From the NCBI GenBank assembly GCA_963693305.1, contig OY855913.1, positions 26,049,114 to 26,113,113 of the forward strand: DNA of 64,000 nucleotides, in the 5' to 3' direction. This document shows, in pieces, positions 34,801-48,176 of this stretch. A program made the translations under genes and the position numbers. The stretch comes from Meandrina meandrites (lineage: Eukaryota > Cnidaria > Anthozoa > Scleractinia > Meandrinidae). The stretch's first letter is position 1; every line of letters begins with the position of its first letter. The notes below the pieces were generated by a model, which saw only the letters and a list, made by a program, of their open reading frames with translations, had not been told where the DNA came from and made no database searches.

Positions 34801-37800
34801 GAATTTTGTCAAACCTACTTTGCCGCATGTTGCATTTTCAACTCTCATCTTGGTGTTTGTTTGATATATTACTTAATAGTTTTACTTGAGGTTCAACACA
34901 TTTTATACTACTATAATTAAACTCTTAGTGTACCCTGTGAGCTGATTGCTATCCCCTTCACTCTTAACCTTCAGGTACAGAGAAAATAGACTTGAGCTCA
35001 GCACTGAACGTTAACTAAGACTCTATAAAAGCTCTTCTTGTAGGATATTTTAAATACATTGGGTGTACTTTTCTCACTGTGACCCCACCAACTAAAGCAA
35101 TTGGGGAAAAGAAGCCTGAAAAAAATCTTGCACTTCTTTTCCTATTGCTTGTTTTGCTCCACCATGCAAAATAATGTCATTTATTCTATCTTTAAGTTGT
35201 TAGATTTTGTCAGACCTTGTTACCTCATTCATATTGGCACTGATAGAGTAGAGTGTTCACATGAGTGGCGTATCATTTGGTAAAATTAATGGTGCTATAT
35301 TGCTTTAAATTCTTGTTTTTGTAGAGAAGATTTTCGTGATCTAGAAGGTCTGAAACCCTCAGAGGATGTCGTTAATGCAAGACTGACAACACCAGCCGTT
35401 GCTACTATGCTTAATACAGATAACATAGCTTTTACCAGGTAAAAATATATGATGACATGACTGTTATTTAAAATGAATCTTTCCAACTTAAGCTGCCAGA
35501 CCATCTTGTTTTCTGAAAAGAAAATCAGAATCAGGGATGTGGTCATTCTTGTCTCCAGAGGCCACAATCCTTCTGGTCTGCGCCAAGAATCGAGACCTCT
35601 GGCCGCTCCCAAATTCTGAGCATGCGCAGAGTACTCACTCTGTAGTTTTCAGCCAATCAGATTTGTTAGATTTGACAATGAGTCCATTAATCGCGGACTT
35701 CCGGTGTTGGAGATGGCCAGAGGTCTCGACTCCTGGCAGGGACCAGAAGGATCGCGGCCTCTAGGGACGAGAACGGGATGTAGTTAAAAATTTTGACAGC
35801 CGGTATTTTGTACTTGATAGGCGGTTATCTGGGCTGTAGTGCCAGAAGATGGTGCCAAATTTAAGGCACCATCCCTTAGGGGAAATCAAGCCGGGAAAAT
35901 CAAGCACCCGGGTATTTTTCCCGGCTCCCGGCTATTATCTACATCCCTGAGAAACGTGTTTTGTTTTCAGGCACAAGACTATGTGGGGGTGGGGAGGAGA
36001 CAAAACGGAGGTGGTGAATGGATTTGAATGTAAAGTGTACACTGCCAGTGGGGTCGAAGTACTTACTAAGACAAGAGTGGAGCATCTGAATGCTGAGGAC
36101 AAACAGGCTGCACAAAGTGAGTTTTATCTAGTTTAAGATTTAATTTTAGTTGCACATGCATAGCCTTTCCCCATGTAATTTTCAACACTTGAAAATTTAA
36201 TACATTAACAATGTTATTGTCATGATAATTTAATCTACAAACACATATACATGTACTTTAATGCGATTGTAAAATTACTCTCACTAAGCTAGCTATACTC
36301 ACTTACACATGATCACTTGGAAATCTAGTAATAATATGGTGCTATGTTATCTCTTGTGCGTAAAATTAATGAACCCTAATATTTTCCCTCAAAAATAACC
36401 TGGCGACCATTGTATATTTTTTTGCACCAAAAGGAGAGGGGGTACAATGTATTGAGGGGAGACACTAAATTGAGGGGCAGTTATTTCAAATATTGCTCAC
36501 TGAAAGTTGTACAATGAATATTTTGCATCTTTATCCATGATCACATCAAGTACACTGAACATAAAGGCTTTCCAAAATGTTTTGACTTGGTTGCTTTAAA
36601 TAATTTCGAGAATCAATATTCTTGGCATCAGAGTTTTAGTGATTCCTATCCCAGTTGTGAATGTTTAATTTGACAGGAAGGTCAGACGTGGAAAAAATTA
36701 AAACCTGGGAGGAAGAGAGAAAGAGGGGTTGATTATTTCTTGTGGGACCTGATGGCGGATTATTCAAGTGGGACAGTTATTTCCAATTATATTAACATTA
36801 GGACGTTCACACGAAAATCTTCTTACATTGACTTTTTTCTAAAATTTTCACCACTGTGAGTTTATGGGTTACTCGTGTCAGAAATGTAAAAAAAAATTGG
36901 GGGGCACCGAATTTGTTTTGGAGATAAGATGTCTGAAAGATCACCTAAAGATCTTAAAAATCGGCCTTCATTTCTGACAATTGCGACGGTGTCTGTTTTT
37001 CCAAAAATAACACAAATAAATTAAATAAATGAAATGCCATTTTCTTGTAGTATAAGGGGGTCTATTAAGCAAATTGATTCAACTGATGATGTTCCTTAAG
37101 AAAATCTAATGATTCGTTTAGTGATCACATTTGCACTCACCTGGCAGTTGAAAGATGGGCAAGATTTGATGTTGCATGGGCCAAAAAAATAGAAATTTGT
37201 AAACTTCCCATTGACTTGTTTGTTTTTTACAATTTGTCGAGAGTCGCAAAACAACACTGCCTATCAAAAAAAAATTGGGGGTCACCAACCATTTGAGAGA
37301 GTAAACTATGAGAGAAGTTATCACAACAGCTACCAGCCCTATATTTGTTTGGAATGCATTCATCCTTAAGGGGGCGATTGCTCATGGGTGTTGATTAGTC
37401 TAGGGATGAGCTGACTAACTACTCCTTAAAACTTTCATTCAATAGATACAAATGATTCTTTTGCTGCAAATGGTCTACAAACACTACTGGGTATTGAGGA
37501 GGAGAATTTGTCAAGTAATTTAGAGGTAAATCATCTGATTTAACAGCATATCCCACCTGTAGATGGTCACAGTCAGTTTTGGAAACAGGCATCTTTTGCT
37601 GCATGGTCAATTTTCCCCCCTTCATCTGGGGAAAAGACTGAAATTCGATCTTGAAAAGTTGCATATTGAAGGCATTTCTGTTAAAGTGATTTGTATGTTG
37701 TTTGGTTGGTTGTTGTTCAGTTCCAATGCTCAGAAACAATAGTGATTACAATAATTAATGTCAGCTGCATCATCAGACAAGAGTGAATTTCCAGCCAGAG

Positions 37801-40800
37801 GTCAAATTTTCTGATGTCTGTCTCTCAGGATTAAATTCAATCGCAGTGCTGTTAATAAGTCATTTTAAGTAAGTGGCTGCCCTTGTGTGTGGAAGGCACG
37901 ATGGCCTAATGGTTAGTGCGCTGGACTCCGGATTGAATGGTTTGGGTTCAAGCCCTGGCCGGGGTCATTGTGTTGTGTTCTTGGGCAAGACACTTAACTC
38001 TCACAGTGCCTCTCTCCACCCAGGTGTATAAATGGGTACCGGTGAATTTACTGCTGGGGGTAACCCTGTGATGGACTAGCATCCCATCCAGGGATGCTAG
38101 CCGTTTACCGGGATAAGCTCTGGTCTGATGAGCCACTAGGCTCGTATATGCAGACTTAACCGTTTTTTTTTCTCTGTCCTTGTGTGGCCCCTGTCAGAGA
38201 GCAATACTGCAATGCTTTCTGGTCATTCAGGACAAGGAGATTTTCCTGCCAGGAAAGTAGCTTTTTATTCTTACTTGCACAACGAGCAAGGACCCAGACA
38301 AGCTGTCAGCCCACTAAAATCCAAAATTTCATTGTTGCCCAAGACAAGCAGCCTAATTTTCCTGGGCAAACAAAACATTGACGGCTGCTTGTCTGAGGTA
38401 CATGGTGGATTTTGAGGTTTTTTATTGAAACTCTAAATTGGGAGTGAGTAATTGAGAGAAAGGTCTCACAGCAGGGCTTTAAAAAAACTTGAATTCCAGC
38501 TTGCCCTTTAAACAAACAGTTCTCAAATTTTGCTTGCTTGGGACAATTGCTTGATTTTGTGATGTAGTTGTCCCATAACTTGTTTTGGTCTTTACCCTTC
38601 AGACATTAGTCAGCAAGAAAAGTTACTTGTTTAGCAGGAAAATCTACTGTCTGATACCAGACAGGGCTTTTTGCAAGCCTTGGTGGGACTGCTTGCACAA
38701 GTGCATGCAACTGGGTACAACATTTTATTTTTGTATTTGATATTAACATGAAAGGTTATAGTCTACAGTGTCTTGTCTTTTTTGATAATTTATTGTCCAC
38801 AGGATGAACAGACTGGATCTGTTATAGACCCTTCATCTACGAACCCTTACCACATGAGTATAGAAGAATACTTTAATCCCACCCCAGAATCAAATACAAG
38901 AGGTGAGAGGCAGTACATGTAACATGAATATGCATGTTTAATGCTGTGGAGCAAGCACAGTGAGCAAGTAGCAATTGTAATCAGATTTTAACCAGCTGGA
39001 TGCTTTGCTTATCAGTGGCCAGAATACCCCGTGCTCTGGTGGAGCCTCGCTTTGAGCTAAAGACACAAAACACAAGCCTTAGGGTAAATGTTAGTGTGAA
39101 TACATGTCGAAAGCCTGTTAAAGCTGCCAAGGTGCAAAATCAAGCAAACAGGAAGCAGGCCTACAGTGTAACTTGTTTATGATTCAATTTGAGTTAATCA
39201 ATCCATTTGCCGTGTTTGGATGCAAAATGTTAAGTTGTTTAATTCTTGCTGAATGCTGAATTTTATTGTCAACACCCCTGCTTGATGGTTGAACTTCTTA
39301 TACTAACTATAATGCAGTATATGTTTGTAAACGTGTATGTTCAATGAACATTATTCCACTTTCATTTAAGATATTGGAAAATTGAAAGAAATGTCAGTGA
39401 AGAAGCAGAAGTTTAAAGCTACAATATCAATGTGTGATAAGCACCCTTTGTCTCTTCGGGAACAAGTGCTGCCAATTATCAAATTACTGGTGAGTAGAGG
39501 TTCATATTCATACAGATTTTAGAGCAAAGGAAAGATTGCTAACAACCTACTCTGGTAAAAACTGTTTGAGTACTAGCTAAATTGTACACGTATGATACAG
39601 TCAAATGTCTATGGGGACTAGATCCATCTGAAAAAATGAAACCATCATGTCACAGTTTGTTGGTATTATGCCATTTTCACTGTTTCTCACGACAAATCAA
39701 GTTGGAGGGCTGTTACTGTCAGAGGGTCTTGCATTTGCTAACAGTCATAACATTTTATTACCTCTATTTAACCAGAGGAACACTTTGAAAAATTGCTCTA
39801 AAGCATATGAAGTTGTTGCCCTCTTATCTACTCTGACAACCAATTTATAAATTCGTTTGTTTTAAATAAGACTTCTGCTTAAGTTATTGAAATGTCAGTT
39901 CCCAACAACAGTTCTTTCAGAACTGCTCTCCAAGATGTTACAAGTTGCAATTTTGTTTTTATTCTTTTGTTACACAATATAGGCAATCAGCAACACTCAT
40001 TTTGCTAAGCTGAGGGACTTCATTGCACTGCATTTACCATCAGGATTCCCTGTCAAGATAGGTACGGGGTACAGAATAGTAACAATTACAGTAAAGGAAC
40101 ATTTCTTAAATTGCCCTAGCAGCCTGCTAGACCTTTCTACTGTTGTAAATTGCCTAATGAGGCTAAATGGACTGCTAATGAATGAGGTTAGCCAGCTTGG
40201 GGAATGAATTATAGTAACTTGGTGTTAAAGTAAACTTGGACTCATAAAATGGACAGATCACAAGATGTGTGTTGAATGGCATTTTTTCAGGGTATTTCAT
40301 GCAATGTTGAATTGTTTTTTTCTGAAAAAAGTGATCATGTGATGACAATTTGCAGCTTTGTATGTATGATGCAGAGTATCTCCTCTGACAGGACTTGATT
40401 GGAAAGAGGCCGACTTGAGATAAATTCTGGACAAATTAAATTTGTGAAGTTTCTAATATACTGCAATCATCAAATTCATCATCATGTGATCACCTGAAGC
40501 CAATGGTGTGTGAAACAGACTGAAAAAGCCATGTCGACAGTCATACATGTGGGACCAACAGTATATGGATTTTTCTTTGTCTATTAAGCTACCATTTTAA
40601 GATCTCACTTCAATGACAGGAGTGGGAAGTGGGGGGGGGGGGGGGAGGGCGCAGATCTTGCAAGGTCAAGATCGCTTGTGAATGGCTTGCTACCTTGGAG
40701 AGAACAGTGGAATAAACAACAGTTATAGTTCCCTTAACCCCCGAAATAATAACAACTGCAACACCATTACTGCCTATGCCCAGCTATGCCTCTCCACTCC

Positions 40801-43800
40801 CCATTGATAGGTGCATTAATTACTGCTTGTATAAACACAGATGGTTTTGTTCTTTTTAGAAATTCCACTGTTCCATGTGCTCAATGCTAAGGTGACATTT
40901 GGTAATATTGGTGGTGCCGAGTCTCCCATAGTTGGAGTGCATGCCATTAAACCCGACATCAAAGAGCTTGATGAGGATAGCGAGACTCCAGCTGAGCAAG
41001 ATGAAGAGCCCTCTGGTGCAGCTGCTGGAATGGTTGCTCGATGTGTCATAGAGTCCTCTTGTTTTGAGGCCCCAACAGGGTACAGAGAGGTTAATTTGGA
41101 TCAGCCTGTGGGTGAGTAGTGTGACTGGATACATCAAATGATTCCTATATTCTCCCAATGAGCCATATGCACCACAAGTTAATTTAAGGGGGGTCCTTCT
41201 TAACTACAGATCTAGAGCAGTTGCTAGGGAATTCCTGAAGACCAGTTTTAGTGGCAAGCCATTTTGGACCGTTTTGTAACGCTAAATGGTAAATTTTGTG
41301 GGGCAGGAAATACCTGCGTGAAATATTGACATTGCGTCTGCATAACTAGTGCCAGTCCTAAACCGCGCGTTAGAATTTAAAATCCCTAAAACTTGGAGGA
41401 AAAAAGGAAGAGTACTGAATTTTTTAAAGAATCGGAGATAACATAGCCTTCTTTATAATCCTACGTATGGGATTACCGTTTACAAGAAAGAAAAAAACGC
41501 TACTGAAGAAAGTCTGAAAATACGGGTGTTTATTATGTCATAACTTTTACAATAATGCAAATTTTGTAAAACCCATACGAAGCATTGAGCATGTGGACAT
41601 TCTTTGTCTATTGGCACTGATTTTAACTTTCAGTTTTATATGCCCTTTCAGTTTTAGGGTTTTTTCTATTCTGGCCACGCCACTTGTCAAATATAGCCGT
41701 GATTTGAAACTCTTGAAGGACTCTTCAATATTGAACAAAGTTGCGAAAAAAGCTTATCCGTAGCAGGTCAAGTTTCCAAAATGTGGTGGTTAGATACCTT
41801 CCATAGCAACAACTTAGTAGTTAAGAAGGACCCCCCTTAATCAATTAAATATATACACCTTATTTGATGGTTTAACATAATTAATGATTAATACATAATT
41901 AATACGCGAGGATATTTTGTGAGTTGCAAATTTTTCTGAGCCTCAAAGGTGCAAGGAAAACTATGAGCAATGAGTTAAAGGTCCACTCATATTATATGTT
42001 AAATCATTAAATAAGAATATGTTAGATCATTAAATTAAATAAGTCCATATATATGGGCATTGGTTGGACTTGTTGAATAATAATTAGAAGCTGTGATTTG
42101 ATCATGTCTGAAAGCTCAATGCAGTACCTGCCTTTGAAGAGAGGGAGACCATGTCTAAGCAAAAGAAAATGTAGCTGCAGTGGGGTACCTATCCATTTCC
42201 CTTTAAGAACCCAAACTTTTTAACTTATGGATATTTTGGGTTGCCAGTATCCTTGTCTTTTTCAAAGCAGTATAATTTGTGCTAAAAAAAGAAATTGTAA
42301 AGGTAATTAAAGAGGTGTTGTTCAGTAGTAACATAATTTCAAAGAAATACCAGTCATCACTCATGTGGGAGGCGTGGTGGCCTAATGGTTAGTACTTTGG
42401 ATTCTGGATCGGGCGGTCCGGGTTCGAGCCCTGGCCGGGGCACTGCATTGTGTTCCTGGGCAAGACATTTTACTCTCATAGTGCCCCTCTCCATGGTAAA
42501 GTCTGTATACGAGCCTAGTGGCCCATCAGGCCGGGGCTTATCCTGGTTTCCATAGCATGAAGCGACTAGGAGTAGTGCTACTCCCCCCTGGACGGGATGC
42601 TAGTCCATTGCAGGGTTACCCCCAGCAGTAAATTCGCCGGTACCCATTTATACACCTGGGTGGAGAGAGGCACTATGAGAGTAAAGTATCTTGCCCAAGA
42701 ACACAACGCAGTGCCCTGGTCAGGGCTCGAACCCGGACCGCCCAGCGCACTAACCATTAGGCCACCGCACCTCCCACAGGTGTATAAATGGGTAGCAGCG
42801 AATGAATGGCTGGTGTAACCCTGCAATGGACCAGCATCCCATCCAGGGGGGAGTAGAAATACTCCTACTTGCTTCATGCTAGGGAAACCAGGATAAGCTC
42901 TGGCTTGATTGGCCACTAGGCTAGTATGCAGTAAGATAAGAGTGGCAATCAAACTGGATATTTGAAGCTAAGAGATCTGAGATTGTTTTATGAATAAATA
43001 AACATGCCATTCAAAGCTTGTGCCATTTCAGATTATATCACCACATGTGCTGTGTTATTTTATAGCTCCCCTCCGAGATGAAGAGGATGAGATGCTGCAA
43101 CTGGCAATACAGCAGAGTTTACTGGAATATCAGCAAGACCCTGCACAGATGATGAGGCTACAGGCCTTGAGGGACAGTCGGCAGATGGAGGATGACGACC
43201 TTCAACGGTAATCAGCTAATCATTGCACCCCGGGGGAACCCCATAATTATGAAACAGGCAGGGATGCCGTAAAGGGGACCAATTTGGGTTTTATGGCCCC
43301 TAAAAGATACCAAAATGCTAAAATTAGAATTCCATATACTTTAGATAGTATTTCTTTTTGTGCAACTCTAAACAAGAGATGGCTAAAAATATTAGCGTTT
43401 TGCCCAGAATACCAAAGATCTGAAATTTACACCCCTGAGACTACGAGCATCCCTGTCCCTTTTCATAATTCTGGAAGTAAGTTCCCCCACTTTCCCTCCT
43501 TGGGCCTTGCACTGGCAAATAAGTTGTGTTCACATGCTCCTTCTAATGGCAGAAGCATGTGCACGCAGAAGATGCATTGTTAGCACACTCCTATATAATG
43601 TAAAGCCACTAGTTACATACTGCAAGAACTCTTAGACCTATATTACTCAGTCTAGAGTTACACAGGCTAACCAAATCAGGTTCTTACATTCATACTGTCG
43701 ATGTCCCAATGAAATAACCTGGTCAAACTATAGCCTAGAGTAGTAACACTAGCATTCCTATGTGTAGATGTTTTATTCTGTGGAACTAGATTTGCTGTTC

Positions 43801-44574
43801 TTGTGCATGCAATGATTAGCCAAGTATTACACCTAATTCCTAAGAAAAAACATATTATGTCCTTTGTTTGTTGAATTGTAATTAAAAAGTTACTTTAATG
43901 ACTCCACCCATGAGGGGATTTGCCACACTGTAAAAACCTGTGTATATTAGAACCTACATTTTTTTAAGTCTGCTAAAAGAGGTTGTTGTATTTTGGGGTG
44001 TTTCATCAGCTATTCAAACACCTTGAATTTGATCAAAAATACTCCACTGCATGTCGTATTTTCAACTCTCTTCTCTGTGTTTGGGTATCCCAATGAAACA
44101 CTGTCTCTTACGTTTGATATATAACATAAAGACAGTAGAGAACGCAATGTGAAAACAAATTGACCAATCAGCATGCGCACTGTTACACTCTGACATCAAA
44201 AAATTTGTAATGGTGTCTGCTCAGAGACATTTGGTGGGAAACAATTTGTTATTAGATGTGATGTAACCTTGAAGAAGCAAATGAGAGTACAGTAGGCTGT
44301 TGAGAAAACAATTTAGCTGCATTTAACAAAATACAATGTTCTTTTTTGTAGTGCTATAAGAGAAAGTATGAGAGAAAGTGGCGTTGAAGGGGATGAATCT
44401 GCACAAAACCCTCCTGGTGAAAGACAAGAAGGGGATGGTGCTGTTGTCTATGATGAAGACTTGCAGTTGGCCATGGCGCTGTCAGAGCAGCAACTAGAAG
44501 AAGATGAAAGGCTGCGAAAACAGGAAGAGGAGGAGCTGGCAAAAGTCATTCAGCTCTCTCTGTCAGAGAATTAA
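28821..44574 (+). CDS. ANKRD13: ANKRD13-family ankyrin-repeat/UIM protein, complete, 16 coding exons, 639 aa
   Basis: Exons: 28821-28964, 29095-29230, 30760-30884, 31856-31901, 33161-33214, 33980-34069, 34355-34424, 35325-35438, 35971-36116, 37446-37525, 38803-38902, 39371-39489, 39983-40061, 40860-41111, 43066-43207 and 44352-44574. All have GT-AG borders and phases agree throughout (1920 nt). Ankyrin repeats span about residues 48-110. The ANKRD13/GPCR-chaperone domain covers about 136-460, with family landmarks RTPLHLAVSLG, MWGWGGDKTEVVNG, DIGKLKEM-KKQKFKA and EIPLFHVLNAKVTFGN. Four ubiquitin-interacting motifs follow (LQLAIQQSLLEY near 530, one at the exon 15/16 border, DLQLAMALSEQQLEED, AKVIQLSLSEN). 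Vertebrate ANKRD13A/B/D bind Lys63-linked ubiquitin on internalising receptors at the plasma membrane and late endosome. The start at 28821 (AAAATGG) has a good context; in-frame ATG at 28755 would add 22 residues. Length is slightly above vertebrate members (about 590-610). Confidence 0.95.
30503..30695. mobile_element. ~190-bp palindromic MITE before exon 3 of ANKRD13
   Basis: The arms TGTTGTGGTTCAATTTTATC with continuation and GATAAAATT-like mirror (about 30512-30570 and 30620-30690) can fold into a long hairpin around a T-rich centre. It lies about 65 bases before the exon 3 acceptor. The partial ANKRD13 copy lacks both this element and exon 3. Confidence 0.75.
31965..32100. repeat. Long near-perfect palindrome with GCCGCAGGC centre
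   Basis: Arms of about 55 bases flank the centre AGGCCGCAGGCC near 32025-32036, reading GGTCCGTATCGTGAAAAACT outward on the left and its mirror on the right with few mismatches. It starts an insertion (about 31955-32850) absent from the duplicate ANKRD13 intron. A structurally similar palindrome occurs at 53116-53280. Confidence 0.8.
32531..32846. repeat. Direct repeat (~125 bp, two copies) in ANKRD13 intron 4
   Basis: Copies at about 32531-32650 and 32712-32846 share GCGTGAAAATCAGTGCGAAT, then AACAACGATCGACAAAC and ACTTGATTTTGTC. They are part of the insertion that begins with the palindrome at 31965. Confidence 0.75.
35530..35950. mobile_element. MITE cluster (TCAGGGATGT ends) directly before ANKRD13 exon 9
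   Basis: An inner inverted repeat of about 70 bases (arms 35533-35602 and 35712-35783; CCAGAGGTCTCGA and mirror) sits inside an outer pair TCAGGGATGT (35533) and ACATCCCTGA (35941). The right end is only about 20 bases from the exon 9 acceptor at 35969-35970, so the element supplies part of the branch-point region. Confidence 0.65.
36798..37372. mobile_element. TIR element related to the one at 48177-48843 (opposite orientation)
   Basis: It begins TTAGGACGTTCACACGAAAA and shares long stretches, inverted, with 48177-48843. Examples are GTTTATGGGTTACTC, GATAAGATGTC and ACATTTGCACTCACCTGGCA-type strings. Its right end (CATTCATCCTTAAG) has diverged from the expected terminal repeat. Confidence 0.65.
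37893..38162 (+). mobile_element. tRNA-derived SINE
   Basis: The head resembles a tRNA with an A-box-like TGGCCTAATGGTTAGTGCG and a B box GGGTTCAAGCCC (37944-37955). The body has GGGCAAGACACTTAACTCTC and GTGTATAAATGGGTACCGG, a tail conserved in several invertebrate SINEs. It is located in ANKRD13 intron 10. More copies lie at 42366-42945 and 51955-52390. Confidence 0.8.
41184..41842. mobile_element. ~655-bp TIR element in ANKRD13 intron 14
   Basis: The ends TTAAGGGGGGTCCTTCTTAA and mirror (41187-41210 and 41816-41839) extend to ACTAC and a weaker GTTGCTA match. No transposase is seen and the target duplication is unclear. Confidence 0.7.
42366..42945. mobile_element. SINE inserted into a SINE in opposite orientation
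   Basis: The outer SINE runs + from 42366 to about 42497 (A-box-like GGCCTAATGGTTAGT, B box GGGTTCGAGCCC) and resumes at about 42770 with GTGTATAAATGGGTAGC to 42945. Between them a second full copy lies on the minus strand, with its head at about 42775 and tail near 42497. The split falls in the CTCTCCA/CCAC part of the outer copy. Confidence 0.8.
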
Positions 44575-46084
44575 ACTCTTTTAGCCAGTCCCAGGTCAGC
44601 TTTAAGACTCTCCTTAGTGCTTTTAATGCATTTTTTAGAATTTTGTTAAGAGATCGAATTGTGATTTGAGTCAAACTGTTTTTACTGAGATAATCAATGA
44701 ACTTATTCTATAAACCTGTTTACTTGAATTTGTTAGAAAAGGTAAGAAGACGTTAGAATATTACAGTGTGACTACATGACTGTAACTGGCGGATGGGTCG
44801 TACTTATAGGGCTACTTATAGGGCTGCCTCTTTGAGTATTACCAGTAGACAAAAATGACATAAACTAATTATAGAAACAACACTGTACTGCTACACCAAA
44901 ATGCAATGACTCACAAACAATAGTTAAACAATGTGTTCTTACATGAGCTGAAAAGAGGAGCCCTAGATACTTGGACCACTGAATCAAAACCAATAATCAC
45001 ATACTACAGAACTGAACAGAAAATTTGCACTTTAAATGCTTATTGTATTATTGGTCGCTGCCACTGAAGCATTTTGGTGCCCCCTCCCCACCCACCAGAA
45101 AGAAAATTTCAGTTAAGTGATGTACCTTCCTTTTGTCTAATTTGTGGCTTTTCAAATAACTGTCTATCTCAAAATGTCCAATAGGCTTCATTACAGTTAC
45201 ATTGGTGGGAGTGGAGTATTAGATATTTCCTGCTAAATGCATGTCAATTTGCTTGAACAACTGAAGCTGGAATTCGTTGCCTCCACTTCTTCAACATGGC
45301 CATTTTTTTGTCGTCTATTAAATAATCCTTAGTGGCCCCAGTTGCTGGACTGTAATGTCGCTTTCAAGAATTTGAGGATTACACATACATACCTCTACAG
45401 TTTGGTTTGCAGAATACATGTACATGTAGTTCAGTTTTCGGCCACTTTATGCTAACCTTTTCTTAAGTGAAGGAAAACAATTATAATATTCCTTTGTCTT
45501 TAATAAGTAATTCAATTCTCTTTTTTTTTCTAAGAAAAGAAGAAGTAAAAGTTTTAAATTAAATTGGTAGGTTCTCAAACTATTATTAGTTGTAAAAATA
45601 TAAGAATCGAGGAAAGTTAATGCAAGAGAGCCAAGTACAAAGTGTCATATAACTGAGAGCTGAAATTTTAATTTTAAAAATAAAACCTGATCATCAGTAT
45701 CAAAAGCAATAAATAATTATTATTACAAACTGTGTAATTCTAGGTCTCCTGGAATGGTGTCAAATTGTTTCAGGGTTAAATTGCTTCCAGCCTAGGATAA
45801 CAGCAATCTTTCAATCTTAAGGTAATGCTGTTGATATGCAGATTTAGCCAGGCCTAAAAGCAGAGCTCCAGTTATTGCTTTAATGTGGTACAAATTAATT
45901 GGCAACAATTTTGAAGATATAAAATTATTGGTTATTGCAAACAAGAGAACACTAGGAGTGGATGGTTACTATTTCCTCTTTTATTTCATACATTTTATTG
46001 CTTTACTTTACTTACTCTACTCTACCCTCGTTCATTTTTTAAGGTATAGGACTCAACTGGCTAACTTACAGTACAAGTGGGTTA

Positions 46085-46142
46085 TGGACAGACAGACAGA
46101 TGGATGGACAGACAGACAGACATACATACAGACAGACAGATA
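46085..46142. repeat. GACA/GATA-type microsatellite
   Basis: About 14 tetranucleotide steps of ACAG with TGGA and TACA interruptions. Confidence 0.9.
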
Positions 46143-48176
46143 ATCACACAAACCTAAATTTTTCAGTTCAGTGTGTTAACCAAATTTCCCTAGTACGTGC
46201 ATGGGAGTCGACTGCTATATATACTCACATGAAACAGTATGAATTTATTCATTGGAAATCCAAAGGAATGAACTCAAAATATTTTTGTTTAATTGAAAGA
46301 GTATTATCTTAAGGGTGAAAGAAACTGCCCTATAGGGTAGAGACAAATTAACATGAAAGCAATTTCACCTTGTACATGTACACTGCATTGTTTGGGTGTC
46401 AGTTAATTTTTAAAGTTTTAATTTGCAACACACTTTTTAAATCTGTTTTCAGTAAAATCTGTTTTCAGTAAAAGGTTATGTTCTTGTAGGGCTTAACTAA
46501 CCTACAACAAGAAGAAAGGTACAATGTTTTATTAATGTTGTTCATTATTATTTTTGTTGAATTTATCCTCGTGCTCAGGTTGACATAGTCACTGAACAAA
46601 GTTATTACATTTAAGAATTTACATTTTGTTCAATAATTAAATTATTAATTGTATTTAGTCCTCTTTAGAGAAATGTTGTACAAAAGCGATACCAGTGGAA
46701 ATGTTTATATGCAGTATTCTATTTATCTAGTTGTCAGTATTAACTAGTAAATGTATTTTGGTTTTTGGCAACAGCTAGTGGCAATAAATTTCTGCTGTTC
46801 ACTCAAGGCTGGTTATTGTTCTTTGTTGAGAAGAGTAGCGTAGCTTATTCCCCCCTGCTGACAGCTGGTATTGTTTGAAACTGCTTTGATGATACTGTAA
46901 ATTTCTAGTTATCAGACTCCAAAAATGCATGGTCAAAGAATTCCAACTAATAACATACCTTTGTTCAAATATCACAAAATTAACAACCTGTTTTAACCCT
47001 GTGAAAGGTGCTTTGTTCACTTGTTTTCAAAATTTCACACCTTGCAAAAAAACCAAAGGGACAAAGAAAGATTTTGAGTCCCCAATGGGAATCAAACCCA
47101 AGATGGCCTCAGTTACCGGGTGGGTGCTCTAAACACCACATCCATTATACAGACACTTCCACAATATGAACATTCCTCCCTACCCCTTTGGTGTTAGTCT
47201 CCCTCGCAACCATTTTTAGTGTCGTCATGCAAACAATTCAACTCAGATAGAAAAAATATTTGTGATCTCTGTTCATCTCTCAGTTTTTTAAAATTAAATG
47301 GTGTATTAACAATCATTCCTTGTTGTTTACATTGGTTTTCATAAATTTAAACATGTAGTTATGAAATTTGTTGTTGAAGTGAGATAATTTATTCAGCTGT
47401 GACTTGCATGTCAAACTACACTGTCGTACAATGGTTCAATCTAAAAATGAAGATCACCTTAAAAAAAATCAAAGATTAGCAAAACCTTGCAATGAAAATA
47501 AAGTCTAGGGGTTTAGAGAGGCTCAATTACAGTGTAATTGCTTAAAAAGGGGTTTTATTTTTTTAGCATTTGCTGACTGATTTAGTCTTGTCTTTTCATA
47601 TTGTGTTGTTCAGCGGAGAAGCTCACAACACTTACTGTATATGGGATACTTCTATGTTATCAGATGGATAAAAGTATATGGGCTTTGTCTGGGGTTTAAA
47701 GAGATTTTGATAGAGATTTTTGGGGTAGGAAACCTAAAAATAATTTTATAAACATTTTTATTAACAATTGCCATATTACAACAATGAAATTGTTAACAAG
47801 TGTCTTTGGCTGCAGATGGCTTGGATGGCAATGATTGCAACTTGAAAACTTAAGGCTAAACTTTTCAAGTTGTTTCTGAGTGACTTCAAAAATCAATATT
47901 CATAGCCTTAGTTTGAAATCTATCTGCAAATTAAGGTCATATCTACCTTAAGTTGTTAAAAGATAATGCTTCGTGGGTTACGTTGCCTACAACTAATTTC
48001 AGAACAGTTTAGACCAAAAATCTGTGAAATCCCAGTGACATAGCCCCTTTGAAACTGAAGAGGTTGGGGGGGGGGGGGGTGCAGCATTAGGCATTCCTTT
48101 TAGCTTGATATGTTGTCAATTCATATATTGGACTATTGAGAAAATTAAACAACTTGTTTTATTCCATCAAGTTTAC

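Noticed and set aside
41547..41738. Minus-strand 63-codon ORF
   Set aside because: Lies within the TIR element at 41184-41842 and has no recognised similarity.
47078..47150. tRNA-like sequence on the minus strand (GGGTTTGATTCCC B-box)
   Set aside because: The cloverleaf is not complete by eye and the rest resembles a SINE head; not called as a tRNA gene.
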